In this document: in pieces, positions 42,247-52,235 of the stretch
Numbering within the stretch: the first letter of the stretch is position 1
Layout of the letters: every line of letters begins with the position of its first letter
From: Streptomyces resistomycificus
Lineage (GTDB): Bacteria > Actinomycetota > Actinomycetes > Streptomycetales > Streptomycetaceae
Assembly (NCBI RefSeq): GCF_001514265.1
Contig: NZ_KQ948989.1
Span: 310,001 to 374,000 of the forward strand
DNA length: 64,000 nucleotides
Reading direction: 5' to 3'
Translations under genes and position numbers: made by a program
The notes under the pieces: model-generated
What the model was told of the DNA's origin: nothing
The model's database searches: none
The model's input: only the letters and a program-made list of their open reading frames with translations

Positions 42247-43884
42247 TCACGTCAGCGTGTTTGTCAGGTGCGGCCCGATGTATCCGATGTAGATCCCGTG
42301 CTCGGTGCGGGCCCCGTCGTGGTAGTGGAGCCGTGGCGCGATGGTGTTGCCACCACCGACCCGCACATGGGCGCCCATGAAGACCTTCCGTGCCGGGTCC
42401 ACCACGTCGGGCACCGGGAAGGTGCGCTCCCTGCGCCAGGCGGAGTTCGTCTTCACGGACTTGGACTCGTCCCGCACGATCTTCCGTGGTGAGATCGTGC
42501 GTGCCCCGGTCGGGGCGTCCGCGCACCACTGCCTGAAGTCGCGGTCGGTGTGCCCCGAGGCGGCGGCCTCGGCGAAGTCCCGGAGCGCCAGCAGAGCGTC
42601 CCAGGTCATGCGTACCCAGGAGGACCCGTAGGCCTGTGCGTCGAGTTCGAGGGCGATCTTGCGGGAGCCGGTGAAGTGCAGAAGGGGCAGGTCGCCCATG
42701 CGGTCGAGGAGTTCCTCGAAGGACTCCGGGGCGTCCTCCGGCGTGCTGACGGGGGTGTAGGCGGCCGCTCCGGCGCCCAGGGTTACCAGCTGTTTCTGCA
42801 GAGCGATCAACTGCCTGCGGGCCGTGTGCAGTTCACGGTACTGCTCGTCGTACTCGGCGACGAGCAGGGTCTCGTTGTCCTCGGCCTTGCGCAGCTCGTA
42901 CTTCAGGTCACGGATCTCGTCGGCCCGTACTCGCTGTTCCCGGCCGGCCTCCTCCAGGATCTCCAGGAGCGCGTGGTTCTCGTCACGCAGTCGCTCCAGC
43001 TCGGGCGCCTCGGAGTCGCCCCGGGTACGGGCCCGCATGACCGGGACGGAGTCGAACTCGGCGGGCAGCGGGGTGCGCGCGGCCAGCCGCTGGGGCAGTT
43101 GGGCGAGGATGCGCCTGGCCCGGTCGGGCCGTTCGGCGAGCAGGCGGCGGGACATCACCCGGTGCCGCTGCCCGTCGGCGGGCCACGCCGGGTCGACTCC
43201 GGGCAGGTAGGTACGGACACCGCCGCCGTAGACCCGGTGGTACTCCAGCGCGCGGTTGAAGAGGGGCTCCGCCTCGGGGGCGAGGACGTAGAGGACGGCG
43301 AGTCCGGCCAGGGGGCGCACCAGCGGGTCCAAGGTGCCTTCGAGCCAACTGTCGAAAGCGACGCCGTACGGTGTACTGGCCACGACGATCGGCAGGCGCC
43401 GCGTCTCGTCGCACAGCTCGTCGACGACGTCGTCGACGTCCTCGGCCTCGATGACCTGGGGCTGGGCCATGACGTCGGCCAGGCCGTCCCGCGCGTCCAG
43501 GACGCTCAGGAGGCTGCCCGCGAGCCGGGGTGTCTTGGCCGGTACGGGCAGCGCCTCAGGGGCGTCCGGAAGGTGCTCGACGTCCAGCTGGACCCGGGTC
43601 GGTCCGTCTCCGGACTGGCGGATCAGCACGGTGGTCTGCCAGGTCCCGTCGGGCGCGGTCTCCCGGAGCCGCCAGCGGCCGTACGCTCCCGAAGTCCCCG
43701 TGGCGGAGTCGTGGTCGAGGGTCACGCCGCGGGCTATCTCGTTGCGGCCCTCGGCGAAGGCGGCGATGTCGTAGCTCTTCGGCGGTTCCTTCAGCCACTG
43801 CCGGAGCTGGCCATCGACCTGAGCGCCTGTGGTGACGTAGTCCAGTCCGCTGGTGACGACCATGCGATAGCGACGGGTGTCCAA
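42247..43884 (-). CDS. Coiled-coil protein in the Rad50-like operon, unknown function
   Basis: 545 aa. TTG at 43884 has GAGGA about 6 nt upstream. Residues 1-290 are alpha/beta with a segment PIVVASTPYGVAFDSWLEG, then LAVLYVLAPEAEPLFNRAL and VYGGGVRTYLPGVDPAW, a pattern I have seen in uncharacterised island proteins. Residues about 300-370 form a coiled coil rich in Glu/Arg/Leu. The C-terminal domain (RKIALELDAQAYGSSWVRMTWDALLALRDFAEA ... HVRVGGGNTIAPRLHYHD ... IYIGYIGPHL) has several conserved-looking His/Arg residues. It follows the small helical gene by 45 nt and is likely the effector or adaptor of that trio. Confidence 0.65.
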   Translation of the reverse strand: MDTRRYRMVVTSGLDYVTTGAQVDGQLRQWLKEPPKSYDIAAFAEGRNEIARGVTLDHDSATGTSGAYGRWRLRETAPDGTWQTTVLIRQSGDGPTRVQLDVEHLPDAPEALPVPAKTPRLAGSLLSVLDARDGLADVMAQPQVIEAEDVDDVVDELCDETRRLPIVVASTPYGVAFDSWLEGTLDPLVRPLAGLAVLYVLAPEAEPLFNRALEYHRVYGGGVRTYLPGVDPAWPADGQRHRVMSRRLLAERPDRARRILAQLPQRLAARTPLPAEFDSVPVMRARTRGDSEAPELERLRDENHALLEILEEAGREQRVRADEIRDLKYELRKAEDNETLLVAEYDEQYRELHTARRQLIALQKQLVTLGAGAAAYTPVSTPEDAPESFEELLDRMGDLPLLHFTGSRKIALELDAQAYGSSWVRMTWDALLALRDFAEAAASGHTDRDFRQWCADAPTGARTISPRKIVRDESKSVKTNSAWRRERTFPVPDVVDPARKVFMGAHVRVGGGNTIAPRLHYHDGARTEHGIYIGYIGPHLTNTLT

Positions 43885-43929
43885 GGGAGTTCCTCACGGT
43901 CCTGGGTGTGGATTGCCGGGATGCACGGG

Positions 43930-44319
43930 CTACGGGGCCGGGGCCTGGTCAGGGCCGATGCCCAGGGCCTTGAGGAGGCCGTTGACCTCCAGCAGGCGGA
44001 TGCGGATCTCCGCCGGGGCGGGAGGAAGTTCGTACGTCCGGTAGTGGCAGGCCGCACTGAGCGCCGACCAGGTGGTGCGGCACCTGCGGGCGGTGTCGGA
44101 GCCCGCGTACCACTCCAGGCACAGCATGCGGTGCTTGCCGATCCACGTCATCGACGGCGTGACACGCAGCCAGTAGGAGTCCAGGGCCTGGTCGAGCGCC
44201 ATGCGCAGCAGTACCGCGGCGGCACGGGCGCGCAGGCCGGGAGAGAGTGTCTGGGCGGTTCCGGGTTCGGGCAGAAGGAGCCGGCCGGCGGCGGCCACGA
44301 GCGCTTCCGGGGACGACAT
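43930..44319 (-). CDS. Small helical, HEPN-like protein coupled to the Rad50-like ATPase
   Basis: 129 aa. It is almost entirely helical: ALVAAAGRLLLPE, LRARAAAVLLRMALDQALDSYW, TTWSALSAACHYRTYELPPAPAEIRIRLLEVNGLLKAL. The layout and an R-x-x-x-A-x-x-L-L-R-x-A-L-D helix recall HEPN-type proteins, although the R-x4-H signature is not evident. ATG at 44319 shares a base with the ATPase stop (TGATG), so translation is coupled; GGAGG lies about 10 nt upstream. Small accessory subunits of this size often accompany SMC-like ATPases in defence systems. Confidence 0.6.
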   Translation of the reverse strand: MSSPEALVAAAGRLLLPEPGTAQTLSPGLRARAAAVLLRMALDQALDSYWLRVTPSMTWIGKHRMLCLEWYAGSDTARRCRTTWSALSAACHYRTYELPPAPAEIRIRLLEVNGLLKALGIGPDQAPAP

Positions 44320-46766
44320 CACCGGCGGCCCTCCTCGCCCTGGACGCCCCCGCTGCGCAGGATCGCCATGGCCAGCGCCTTGGTGCGTCGCACCAGGTCC
44401 TTGCGGTCGTCGACCGTCGGCAGCGACGCATGCGCCCCCGAGTTGAAGGCCTCGACCAGCGTCCAGCCGCCCGGGCAGAGCCGCTCGACCGTCTCCCGGG
44501 AGTGCCGCCGCTCGTCGCCGAGCAGGGCGAGGGAGACGTAGGTCTTGGTGCGGTCCAGTGTCGCCACCCGCTCCTCCACGGCCCGCAGGCCGAGTCCGTG
44601 CTCGTCGCGGAGGCGGCGCCGCGCGGTCGCAAGGCAGGCCGCCTCCACCGCCACCCGGCACATGGCGGGCAGCACGTGATCGGCCACGTCCTGCGGGAGG
44701 TTCGGGTCCAGGGAGATGGCCCGAGCCTCCGCGAGCGCCTGCTCCACCGGGTCGGTGAGGGTCTCCACGCCCACCACCGAGTCGGTCTGCCGGGTGATGC
44801 GCAGAACGGTCGCCTTGATGCCGAGATGGACGATGGCCTGCTGCAGCCGGGTGTCGTGGGTGAAGACGACCACCTGCCGGTCCTTCGCACACGCGTCCAG
44901 GACCCGGGCCAGCCCCTCGACCTTCTCGGGGTCCATGGACTGCACCGGGTCGTCGATGACGAGGAATCCGAAAGGACTGCCGGCGTGCGTGGCGCGCGGG
45001 AGGAACAGGGACAGCGCGAGGGAGTGGAGCTCACCCTGGCTCATCACGCTGTAGGCGGGGGCCGACATGTCGTCCACGGAGACGTCCAGTTCGACGCGAC
45101 CGCGGCCGGGCGTGCCTGCGAGGGTGACGGATCCGAGGGTGACGCTGCTGTGCTCGCACAGCTGCTGCCACACCCCCTGGGACCGGGCGGCGAACGGCCG
45201 CAGCCGCTCGTCCCGCAGGTCGTCGATGATCGGTCGCAACCAGGTGCGCGCCTTGCGCGCGTGCCCGAGCCGGACGCGCGCTGCCTCGGCCGCCTCCGCC
45301 GCGCCCACCCATTCGGCGAGCCGCACAGCCGTCGGCTGCCAGGCCCCGTCGTGGTCGGTGAGACGTCCGGCAGCCTCCTCCCGGATCTGACGGCAGGCGT
45401 CGTCCAGGGCGACCGCGGCCCGCTCGGCGCGGTCGGCCAGTTCCCGGGGGTGGGCGATGTCGCGGCACACGACCCACTCCCGCCAGACCGTGACGAGCGC
45501 CGTGCTCTCGCCGCGCAGCCACACCGGAACCGGCTGGACGAGATCGTGGACGGCCCGCACCGAGACCGACACGGCCTGCCGGGCCGCTTCGGCGCCGACG
45601 GCCAGCGTCTGGAGCCGCTCCACCTCGGCCCGCGCCTGCTCGGCCCAGGCCCGGTCGAGTCGGCTCTCGCCTCCGCAGACCGGGCAGTCCTCGCTCTCGG
45701 ACCGGCGTCGGTGGTCCAGGGCCGCCGCCAGCAGGCAGGCCAGGCGGCGGGCGTCCTCGGCGCTGCCGTACCGCGCCTCCTCGGCCTCGACGGCGGCCTC
45801 CCGCAGCCGGGCGACGGCCCCCTGAACCTCCACCAGGTCCGGCCCGGCCAGGCTTGCGTACTGACGCAGCCGGGCCAGCTCGCCCTCAGCCGCAGGGGAA
45901 CGGCTCTCCAGCAACGCCCGGACCCGTGCGAGATCGGGCTTGGTCCCGGACAACGCCTCGGCCGCCTCACGGGCCCTGTCGTCGTCGAGCTCGGCCAGCT
46001 CCTCGATCAGCTTCGCGGTGAGCGCCTTCTTGTGGTCGACCACCTGGCCGCACTCGCCCACGACGTCCTTGACCCGCCCGTCGATCTCGGCGAGCAGTTC
46101 AAGCCCGAGAAGCTTGAAGAAGGCGTCGTGCAACCCGCCGAGCGTGCCGTTGATCATCGAACCGAGTTCGCTGTACGGCAGGAAGGGCCGGGCCAGGTCC
46201 ATCGCCGCGGCGTCGACGACCTCTTCCAGCCTCCGCTCCGAGCCGTCCGCCCCCATGACCCGCGTGCGCGCCTCGTCGACCTTGGCGCCGTACCAGGTCC
46301 GCCGCACGGTGACGGGCTCACCCCGCTCACCCACCGTCAGCTCGACGCAGACCTCCGGCGTGATGTCGGGGCTGTGCAGATTGCGCCAGCCGCCTTGCCA
46401 GTCGCGGGCCCGCCGCCCCTCCCACCGCGAGTTGCGGCCCGTCAGCGCCGTCTCGGCGGCCTCGGCGAAGCTCGACTTGCCGGAGCCGTTGGGACCGGCG
46501 ACGACCACCAGGCCGGGCCCCGGAGGCAGTTCGAGCGTCTTCCGGGGTCCCACACCGCGCCAGCCGGCCGCGGTGATGGAGCGCAGCTGGACCTGCTCGG
46601 TCCGCACTCCGCTACTCCTGACCGTGTCCTCGGGGAGCAGCTCACGCAGCAGCTCCCGCGCGCCCTGTGTGAGATCGGGATCGTCCAGGCGGGCCAGGAG
46701 CAGGTCGCGGAGGGAGCCGGGCGCGTCGGCGGACGGCTCGCGGGACACGGGGCGCTGCTCGGTCAT
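44319..46766 (-). CDS. Rad50/SMC-like ATPase with zinc hook
   Basis: 815 aa. Walker A is VVAGPNGSGKSSFAEAAE (about residues 90-107). Two coiled-coil arms flank a zinc-hook motif C361-P-V-C364-G-G. The C-terminal half has the signature SVMSQGELHSLALSLFLPRA and Walker B FGFLVIDDPVQSMDPEK, then VVVFTHD. The architecture is that of Rad50/SbcC-like DNA-sensing ATPases found in Lamassu-, ABC-3C- and related defence operons. ATG at 46766 has AAGGAG 6 nt upstream. It is the first gene of a leftward series and is served by the promoter element at 46869-46839. Confidence 0.87.
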   Translation of the reverse strand: MTEQRPVSREPSADAPGSLRDLLLARLDDPDLTQGARELLRELLPEDTVRSSGVRTEQVQLRSITAAGWRGVGPRKTLELPPGPGLVVVAGPNGSGKSSFAEAAETALTGRNSRWEGRRARDWQGGWRNLHSPDITPEVCVELTVGERGEPVTVRRTWYGAKVDEARTRVMGADGSERRLEEVVDAAAMDLARPFLPYSELGSMINGTLGGLHDAFFKLLGLELLAEIDGRVKDVVGECGQVVDHKKALTAKLIEELAELDDDRAREAAEALSGTKPDLARVRALLESRSPAAEGELARLRQYASLAGPDLVEVQGAVARLREAAVEAEEARYGSAEDARRLACLLAAALDHRRRSESEDCPVCGGESRLDRAWAEQARAEVERLQTLAVGAEAARQAVSVSVRAVHDLVQPVPVWLRGESTALVTVWREWVVCRDIAHPRELADRAERAAVALDDACRQIREEAAGRLTDHDGAWQPTAVRLAEWVGAAEAAEAARVRLGHARKARTWLRPIIDDLRDERLRPFAARSQGVWQQLCEHSSVTLGSVTLAGTPGRGRVELDVSVDDMSAPAYSVMSQGELHSLALSLFLPRATHAGSPFGFLVIDDPVQSMDPEKVEGLARVLDACAKDRQVVVFTHDTRLQQAIVHLGIKATVLRITRQTDSVVGVETLTDPVEQALAEARAISLDPNLPQDVADHVLPAMCRVAVEAACLATARRRLRDEHGLGLRAVEERVATLDRTKTYVSLALLGDERRHSRETVERLCPGGWTLVEAFNSGAHASLPTVDDRKDLVRRTKALAMAILRSGGVQGEEGRR

Positions 46767-46838
46767 GCTCTGCTCCTTGTGCCTGGCGCGGCCCGGGATC
46801 GCAGGTGCGCCATGTGAGGCTGACGTGTTTGCATCTTG

Positions 46839-46869
46839 AGCATGATGGAAGCTCGTTAGCGTCGTCAAC
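46839..46869 (-). promoter_or_regulatory. Leftward promoter with GTTGAC element for the Rad50-like operon
   Basis: Read leftward, GTTGACGACGCTAAC (46869-46855) contains -35 TTGACG. After 18 nt a -10 CATGCT occupies 46844-46839, followed by a shared TTTGCA-type stretch on the complementary strand. The start codon is about 70 bp further. The same -35 element, 18-nt spacer and -10 recur at 53710-53680. Confidence 0.6.
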
Positions 46870-46897
46870 GTACTTTTGGAATTGGTGAACTCGAATT

Positions 46898-46962
46898 TGT
46901 GTACACATGTCGAATGTGAATGCTTCTCTGGCCTCGGACGGGCCGTGTTGCGATTTTCGCAA
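46898..46962. promoter_or_regulatory. Two palindromes before the XRE-ImmA gene
   Basis: TGTGTACACA (46898-46907) is a perfect 10-bp palindrome. TTGCGA-ttt-TCGCAA (46948-46962) is a perfect 6-bp dyad ending 20 bp before the XRE-ImmA ATG. Both are suitable operators for an autoregulated XRE protein; the function is inferred. Confidence 0.5.
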
Positions 46963-46982
46963 CCCGCTCATATGGTGGACTC

Positions 46983-48164
46983 ATGGGTGAATCCGTGATC
47001 GACCGTGTACACAAGGTGATGGAGGCGGCCTCGGTCAGTCAGGCGGTGTTCGCCGAGACCATCGGGCTGACACCCGACAAGGTGTCGAAGTCTCTCGGTG
47101 GAGTGCGGCGGTTCACCTCCTTGGACCTGGCCCGGATCGCGGAGTTCGGCAACACCACGGTCGACTGGCTGCTGACGGGCAGGGAGCCGCTGCGCCCCGA
47201 CTTCGCGGCCCGTACGAGCTCGCCGGCGGTCGACGAGCACGGCCGAGGAAGACTGAACGACCTTCTTGAGCGGTTCACGACGGCGTACGAGGTGATCGAT
47301 CTCCTCGGCCGGTCGCCCCGGTTGCCGGAGCTGCCCGCTGTCCGCTCGGACCTCAAGCGCTACGTCGATCAGGGCGTGGCCCTGGCGGACGATGCACTCG
47401 CCCGACTCGCCGACGTGGGCTCACCGACGGTGGACGGCCTAGACACCGCCGATCTGCTTCAGGCCATGGAGCGGGCCTTCGGTGTCGACGTGGCGAAGAT
47501 CAGGTTGCCGGACGGAGTCGACGGCGCGGCCTGGCAGGCAGACGGATTCCGACTCATCATGATCGCCGGCACCGGTGTGCCGACCCGTCAGCGCTTCACC
47601 CTCGCCCATGAGCTCGGGCACATCCTGGCCAGGGATGCTCAGGACCTGCTGACGGAGACCCAGCTGTCCCCGGGGCATCAGAAGAACCTGACGGAGGTAC
47701 GCGCCAACGTGTTCGCGGCCAACCTCCTGATGCCCAGGAGCGAGATCGGACGGGTGATACAGGAAGGCGAGCTGACGGATGAGCGGCTCACCTCGCTGGT
47801 CGTGCGGTTCCAGGTGTCTCCCAGTGCTCTCGCGGCGCGGCTCGTGCAGTTGGACGTGATCGCCCCGGAGACGGCGAACAGGCTGCGGGGGCTCACGACG
47901 CAGAACTGTCACTGGCTGAAGGGGCAGGGCGATCTCTTCGAGGCCCACAAGACCTGGTCGCAGACCCATCGACTGCCTTTCCGGCCCGCCCAGTTGCTCT
48001 ACGAGGCATATCTGGCCGGGGACACCACCCTGCGCCCGCTCGCCGCGTACACGGGCTTGGGCGCGGACAGGATGCGCGAGCTACTCGAACCAGAACCGGC
48101 CCCACAGGACGAGGCACCCGCCGGCGCCGAAGTGGACGAAGGCGACGTGGTCTTCCAGCCATGA
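46983..48164 (+). CDS. XRE regulator with ImmA/IrrE-type metallopeptidase domain
   Basis: 393 aa. Residues about 5-65 form an XRE helix-turn-helix (SQAVFAETIGLTPDKVSKSLGGVRRFTSLDLARIAEFG). The peptidase domain has H209-E-L-G-H213 in RFTLAHELGHILARD and the third-ligand helix EVRANVFAANLLMPR. Such proteins are usually regulators that cleave a repressor or act as zinc-dependent antitoxins. Start ATG 46983 has only GGTGG upstream. It overlaps the PIN gene by 4 nt, which indicates an antitoxin-toxin or sensor-effector pair. It is divergent from the Rad50-like operon. Confidence 0.85.
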   Translation: MGESVIDRVHKVMEAASVSQAVFAETIGLTPDKVSKSLGGVRRFTSLDLARIAEFGNTTVDWLLTGREPLRPDFAARTSSPAVDEHGRGRLNDLLERFTTAYEVIDLLGRSPRLPELPAVRSDLKRYVDQGVALADDALARLADVGSPTVDGLDTADLLQAMERAFGVDVAKIRLPDGVDGAAWQADGFRLIMIAGTGVPTRQRFTLAHELGHILARDAQDLLTETQLSPGHQKNLTEVRANVFAANLLMPRSEIGRVIQEGELTDERLTSLVVRFQVSPSALAARLVQLDVIAPETANRLRGLTTQNCHWLKGQGDLFEAHKTWSQTHRLPFRPAQLLYEAYLAGDTTLRPLAAYTGLGADRMRELLEPEPAPQDEAPAGAEVDEGDVVFQP

Positions 48165-48706
48165 CGCGCCACAGCTGGTTCCCCGACAACACGGTGCTGT
48201 GCAACTTCGCCGCCGTCGACCGTCTGAGCCTCCTGGAGAAGGTCCTTGACAGCCGCGGCCGTTGGACGCAGGCCGTCGCGGCCGAGGCTGAGCAGTCGAG
48301 GCGGCACTGGCCGAAGCTCGGGCAGGTGACCGACGGTGGCTGGCTCGGTGAGCCCATCGAGATCGACAGTCCTGCCGAGATCGCCCTGGTGGACCGCATA
48401 CGCCGGGTCGTGTTCGCCGGTTCCTCGTCCCGGCCGCTGCAACATCTCGGGGAGGCGGAGACGCTCGTCGTCATCGAACACCGCGGGGGATTCGCACAGT
48501 CCGTGTGGATCACCGACGACGGCGAGGCGGGGCACTACGCACGCCGCAAGGGCATCTGCGTCAAAGACACCGTCGACATCATGCGCGAAGCCGTCGTGGG
48601 GGGTCTTGTCACGGCGGACGACGGTCACGGGCTCCTGCTGGAGATGCAACGGGCGGGACGTCACCTGCGGGGTGTTCCGCACAGGTCGGTGGATCTGCTG
48701 CGCTGA
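48161..48706 (+). CDS. PIN-like nuclease paired with the XRE-ImmA protein
   Basis: 181 aa. PIN-type acidic residues are in place: F-P-D-N-T-V-L-C-N-F at residues 7-16, A-A-E-A-E near 42, L-G-E-A-E-T near 97 and W-I-T-D-D-G-E-A near 118. The fold would be a Mg2+-dependent ribonuclease. It is coupled to the preceding gene by an ATGA overlap and converges on the type ISP gene. Toxin action on RNA is likely from the family, but not shown. Confidence 0.75.
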   Translation: MTRHSWFPDNTVLCNFAAVDRLSLLEKVLDSRGRWTQAVAAEAEQSRRHWPKLGQVTDGGWLGEPIEIDSPAEIALVDRIRRVVFAGSSSRPLQHLGEAETLVVIEHRGGFAQSVWITDDGEAGHYARRKGICVKDTVDIMREAVVGGLVTADDGHGLLLEMQRAGRHLRGVPHRSVDLLR

Positions 48707-48752
48707 GGTTCGTAGCGGCCCTTCGACTGGCCCTTGAGGGAACGGTCCTGGG

Positions 48753-51700
48753 TCAGTTCGGGAAGTCGAGGCTCTCCTGACCAGGCCCAGGGCTGCGCCG
48801 GGACAGCCGTGGTGGCTTCGGTTCCTTGGACGCGTATGCAGGTATGGGCAGGATGCCCTCGTCCCGGAGGTCGTCGGTGGTGATGAGCGGCCCCTTGCTC
48901 ACAGCGTCCAAAAGCCGGGCCTGCCGGGGTTCGAGGGCGACGAGAAGCCCGAGCGCGTTGATGAGGGCCAACAGGTCGACGGTCCACCGGTCAGGCCAGG
49001 TCGCAGGCAGGATGTCGTTCAACGGGGTCTGTCGTTCCACGTCCGGCTTGCGCTTGCGGAAGCTGAACCACTTGCGGATCACCTGCACCCCGCCGATCCG
49101 GTAGTCCCAGACTTCCGGCGCCACCGGACGTATGCAGCCCGTGCCCACCGTGAGGGTTCGCGTGGCCGCGTCGTAGGAGATGTCCTCGGGTAAACCGTCG
49201 CCCTCTCCGATCATGACGACGCATTCCGGTTGTTCCTCCGGGGGGAGCCTCGGGATCGATCCAGGCGAACTGTCGTGGTGGGAGGCGAAGCGCTGGCCGT
49301 ACGTGTGGATCCACACCGTGCGCCTGCCCACCTCCACGACTTCCGCCCATAGAGCCGGGTCGCGCGTCATAGGGATACGTGCACCCCGCTCGGCGAGGTT
49401 CGCGGCGAAGAGGCGGGTGTAGCCGCTGTGGCCGGCTGTTCCCGCGATGTACGCGAAGAGGTCCTCGGCGGTGACCGGCACGCCGTGCGTTTTGGTGAGC
49501 AACCGCAGCAGGCCAGGGGTCACGTTTGGTTCAGCCTGGTGGGGGTGGCGGTAGAGAGGGGCGACGCGGCCGCCTTCGGTTCCTTTGAAGTGGTGCATGT
49601 CGGGAAGGAGCGCGGTGAACCCGACCGCTGGGCCGACGCGTCCCGACTCGGTATGGAGCTCGGAGAGGTAGATCTGGCGTCGATCGTTGTGCGCGAACCA
49701 CAAGGCCGGTCGTGGAAAGTCGATCACTCGCCTGTCCGCGATGATGTACTGCCTGTCGAAGGTCATCCGGCCATAGGGAACGATGACCGGCACCGTCTCC
49801 TTCTCCGTAGCGAGGCTGTCCCTTTCCTGCTGCCCGGGCAGCGGTGGTTCCGGCTTGTCCGGATGGCGGTCTCTGGTGGATTTCAGCAGTGCGGCCTTGT
49901 CCTGCGCCGGGGCTTGGACGAGCCTGCGCCACCGGCTCTCCAGGACGTCCCGGCTGGGTGAGACAGGCCAGTTACGGTTGTTCTTGTTGCCGGAACTCGT
50001 CCAGGGCAGCAGGGCGTCCACCGGGGGCATTGCCGACCACTCGGAGTCGGACGTGACGTGAAAAGGCGCGGTCCACTGTGTGGGGCAGAGTTGCCAGGAG
50101 GTCCCGTTGCGATGGCCGTCGAGGCCAAGCCCTTCCAGCCAGTCGAACTTCTCCTCGCGTGTGCCCGCCGGGACGTCGAGTCGCCAGACTCGCGCCGGTG
50201 TACCCGAGTCCGGGGCGCCATGGCGGACGAACACGGCGATGCAGATCTCCCGCTTGACGCCCTGGAAGACACGGGTGCGCGTGTCGGAGTAGGCGCCCTC
50301 GGGGGAGAGGCCGATGATCCAGCCCTCGTCGGCGGCCTCGCGCAGGTAGTGGCGCATGCCGGCGGCGCCCTCACTGTCCAGGAACCCGGAGTTGGTGATG
50401 AGGGCGACGACCCCGCTGGGCGCCTTCGGCGCGCCCGCAGCCGTCAGCTGGTCGAAGACCTTCCAGGTGGACCATGCCCAGAAGTAGACGTAGAGGTTGT
50501 CGAGTGCGTATCCGACGCGTCCGTTGTCCTCGGGATGGAAGCGGGCGAGGATCGGGCCCTGGTCGTTGGGGTTGCCCTCGGTGACCCAACGTCCGACGCC
50601 CGACTGTCTGGCACCCCGCAGGTAGGGCGGATTGCCGATGACGACCATGACCTTCTCGTCCGCCTTGATCCTGTTCGCCATACGGCGGTGACGGGCGATC
50701 GCCTCGTACATCAGGCCCAGGTGGTGCTCGACGGAGGGGTCGTCGAGTGTGTCCGCCACCAGAAGCCTCGGCGGGCGGCCCGTGACATCGGCGTCGTGGG
50801 ACTGGAAGGCGTGGTGCACACGGAGTTCGGCCACCGCGTACGGCCCGGTCTGTTTCTCCAGACCGACGAGCCGGCCTGAAAGATCCCGGAGGAGTCCGGA
50901 CTTCAGAGGCCCGCGGTACTTCAGTGACAGGTGCTTGGCGACGTGGTCGATGATGTTGATGAGGAAGGTCCCGGTGCCCATGGCCGGGTCGACCACGGTG
51001 ACGTCCTCGCTTCCGTACCCGTCCTCCTGGCCGAGCCGGTCTCGCAGTATCTCGTCCGTGAAACCGACCATGAAGCGGACGACCTCGCCGGGTGTGTAGT
51101 ACGTCCCTGTTCGCCGTCGCAGTTCCGGGTCGTAGGCGTTCAGGAAGCCCTCGTAGAGGTGGAGGTAGGCGTCTCCGGACTCGTCCTTGAACATGTCGGG
51201 GTCGACGGCCGATATGACGTCGATGAGCGGGTCGATGATGCCCTGCAGATCGATGAGGGCCTCGTCCGTCAGTACCGCCAGTGCCTTGCCCATCAAGGAG
51301 TGCCGCTTCCCTAATCGGATCGCGACATCGGGGAGGGAGAGCTTGTTCAGGTCGATGCGCTCAAGGCGGGCCAGCAGGATGGCGAAGGTCAGCGTCTGGC
51401 TGTAATGGTCCGCGAACTCCTCCGGGCGGGCGTCGGGGAAGAGCAGGTCCTTCCAGTTCCCGGCCAGGATCGAGAACGCTGCCTCGGCCTCTCCGTGATC
51501 CTCGCGGGTGAGACGTTCGGTGACCTCGTCGCGCAGCAGGGCGCAGAGTCCCGCGATGCGCCTGACCAGTTCATCGATGCTGCCGTGGGTGATGGGTGCC
51601 GGTGTGAAGAAGTACGTGAGAGCGCGTTCGAACCCGCCGTCCGCGACGACGAGTTGGCGATTGCCGGACTCCAGGTCTCCAACGAGCTCGCCGGTAGGGC

Positions 51701-52130
51701 CGACTTGGACGCCGAAACGGTAGACCGCCCACCTGTACCCGTCGGTGTACAGGACGTTGTGGAGCGCCTTGATCTTCTCCCACTGCTTCCGGTCGTGGTG
51801 CTTCACGGACCACTTCTCCGGATCCACCCCTCTGCCCGGCTGCTTCAGCTCGACGTGCCCGATGGTTCTGCCGCCGCAGGCGATGGCGAAGTCAGGCCGA
51901 ATCCCGAGTTCTTTGACACGGCTCTGGCCATGAGCGATGAGCTTGAGACGTTGCCGCCACGCCATGCCGCGCAGCAGTTGCTCCACCGGCGCGGTGAGGC
52001 TCTCCTCCTTGCTGCTGACGGCCCCGGCGGGACCTTGCAGCTTGGCCCTGACCTCCTGGCCGAACCGGGCGACGAGGTCCGCGACCGGTCCGGCGGTGCC
52101 CTTTCCTGTCCAGACGTCCCCTCGTGACAT
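48753..52130 (-). CDS. Type ISP/IIL-like restriction-modification enzyme
   Basis: 1125 aa from ATG 52130. The N-terminal part ([28 protein letters not shown], about 75-100) has a D-x(n)-E-x-K nuclease site. A helical linker leads to [18 protein letters not shown] and the methylase core: [19 protein letters not shown] (SAM motif) and [14 protein letters not shown] near residue 500 (motif IV). The C-terminal 450 residues should recognise the target sequence ([22 protein letters not shown]-like strands). Single-chain enzymes of this design cut and methylate DNA themselves. An earlier TTG at 52205 would add 25 residues that lie over a likely promoter. It is convergent with the PIN gene. Confidence 0.88.
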   Translation of the reverse strand: MSRGDVWTGKGTAGPVADLVARFGQEVRAKLQGPAGAVSSKEESLTAPVEQLLRGMAWRQRLKLIAHGQSRVKELGIRPDFAIACGGRTIGHVELKQPGRGVDPEKWSVKHHDRKQWEKIKALHNVLYTDGYRWAVYRFGVQVGPTGELVGDLESGNRQLVVADGGFERALTYFFTPAPITHGSIDELVRRIAGLCALLRDEVTERLTREDHGEAEAAFSILAGNWKDLLFPDARPEEFADHYSQTLTFAILLARLERIDLNKLSLPDVAIRLGKRHSLMGKALAVLTDEALIDLQGIIDPLIDVISAVDPDMFKDESGDAYLHLYEGFLNAYDPELRRRTGTYYTPGEVVRFMVGFTDEILRDRLGQEDGYGSEDVTVVDPAMGTGTFLINIIDHVAKHLSLKYRGPLKSGLLRDLSGRLVGLEKQTGPYAVAELRVHHAFQSHDADVTGRPPRLLVADTLDDPSVEHHLGLMYEAIARHRRMANRIKADEKVMVVIGNPPYLRGARQSGVGRWVTEGNPNDQGPILARFHPEDNGRVGYALDNLYVYFWAWSTWKVFDQLTAAGAPKAPSGVVALITNSGFLDSEGAAGMRHYLREAADEGWIIGLSPEGAYSDTRTRVFQGVKREICIAVFVRHGAPDSGTPARVWRLDVPAGTREEKFDWLEGLGLDGHRNGTSWQLCPTQWTAPFHVTSDSEWSAMPPVDALLPWTSSGNKNNRNWPVSPSRDVLESRWRRLVQAPAQDKAALLKSTRDRHPDKPEPPLPGQQERDSLATEKETVPVIVPYGRMTFDRQYIIADRRVIDFPRPALWFAHNDRRQIYLSELHTESGRVGPAVGFTALLPDMHHFKGTEGGRVAPLYRHPHQAEPNVTPGLLRLLTKTHGVPVTAEDLFAYIAGTAGHSGYTRLFAANLAERGARIPMTRDPALWAEVVEVGRRTVWIHTYGQRFASHHDSSPGSIPRLPPEEQPECVVMIGEGDGLPEDISYDAATRTLTVGTGCIRPVAPEVWDYRIGGVQVIRKWFSFRKRKPDVERQTPLNDILPATWPDRWTVDLLALINALGLLVALEPRQARLLDAVSKGPLITTDDLRDEGILPIPAYASKEPKPPRLSRRSPGPGQESLDFPN

Positions 52131-52235
52131 CGGCCTGCCCCCCAAGGCTGCGTCCACACAGGTGATCAGACCCATACAGAATGCCCATGTCAGCGCAAGC
52201 GGCAAACGCCAGTGTCACGTCTCAAGTTGTTGGGG

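Noticed and set aside
44247..46817. An 856-codon open frame on the forward strand opposite the Rad50-like gene
   Set aside because: It is antisense to a gene with clear ATPase motifs, has biased composition and no domain, and is the usual high-G+C shadow frame.
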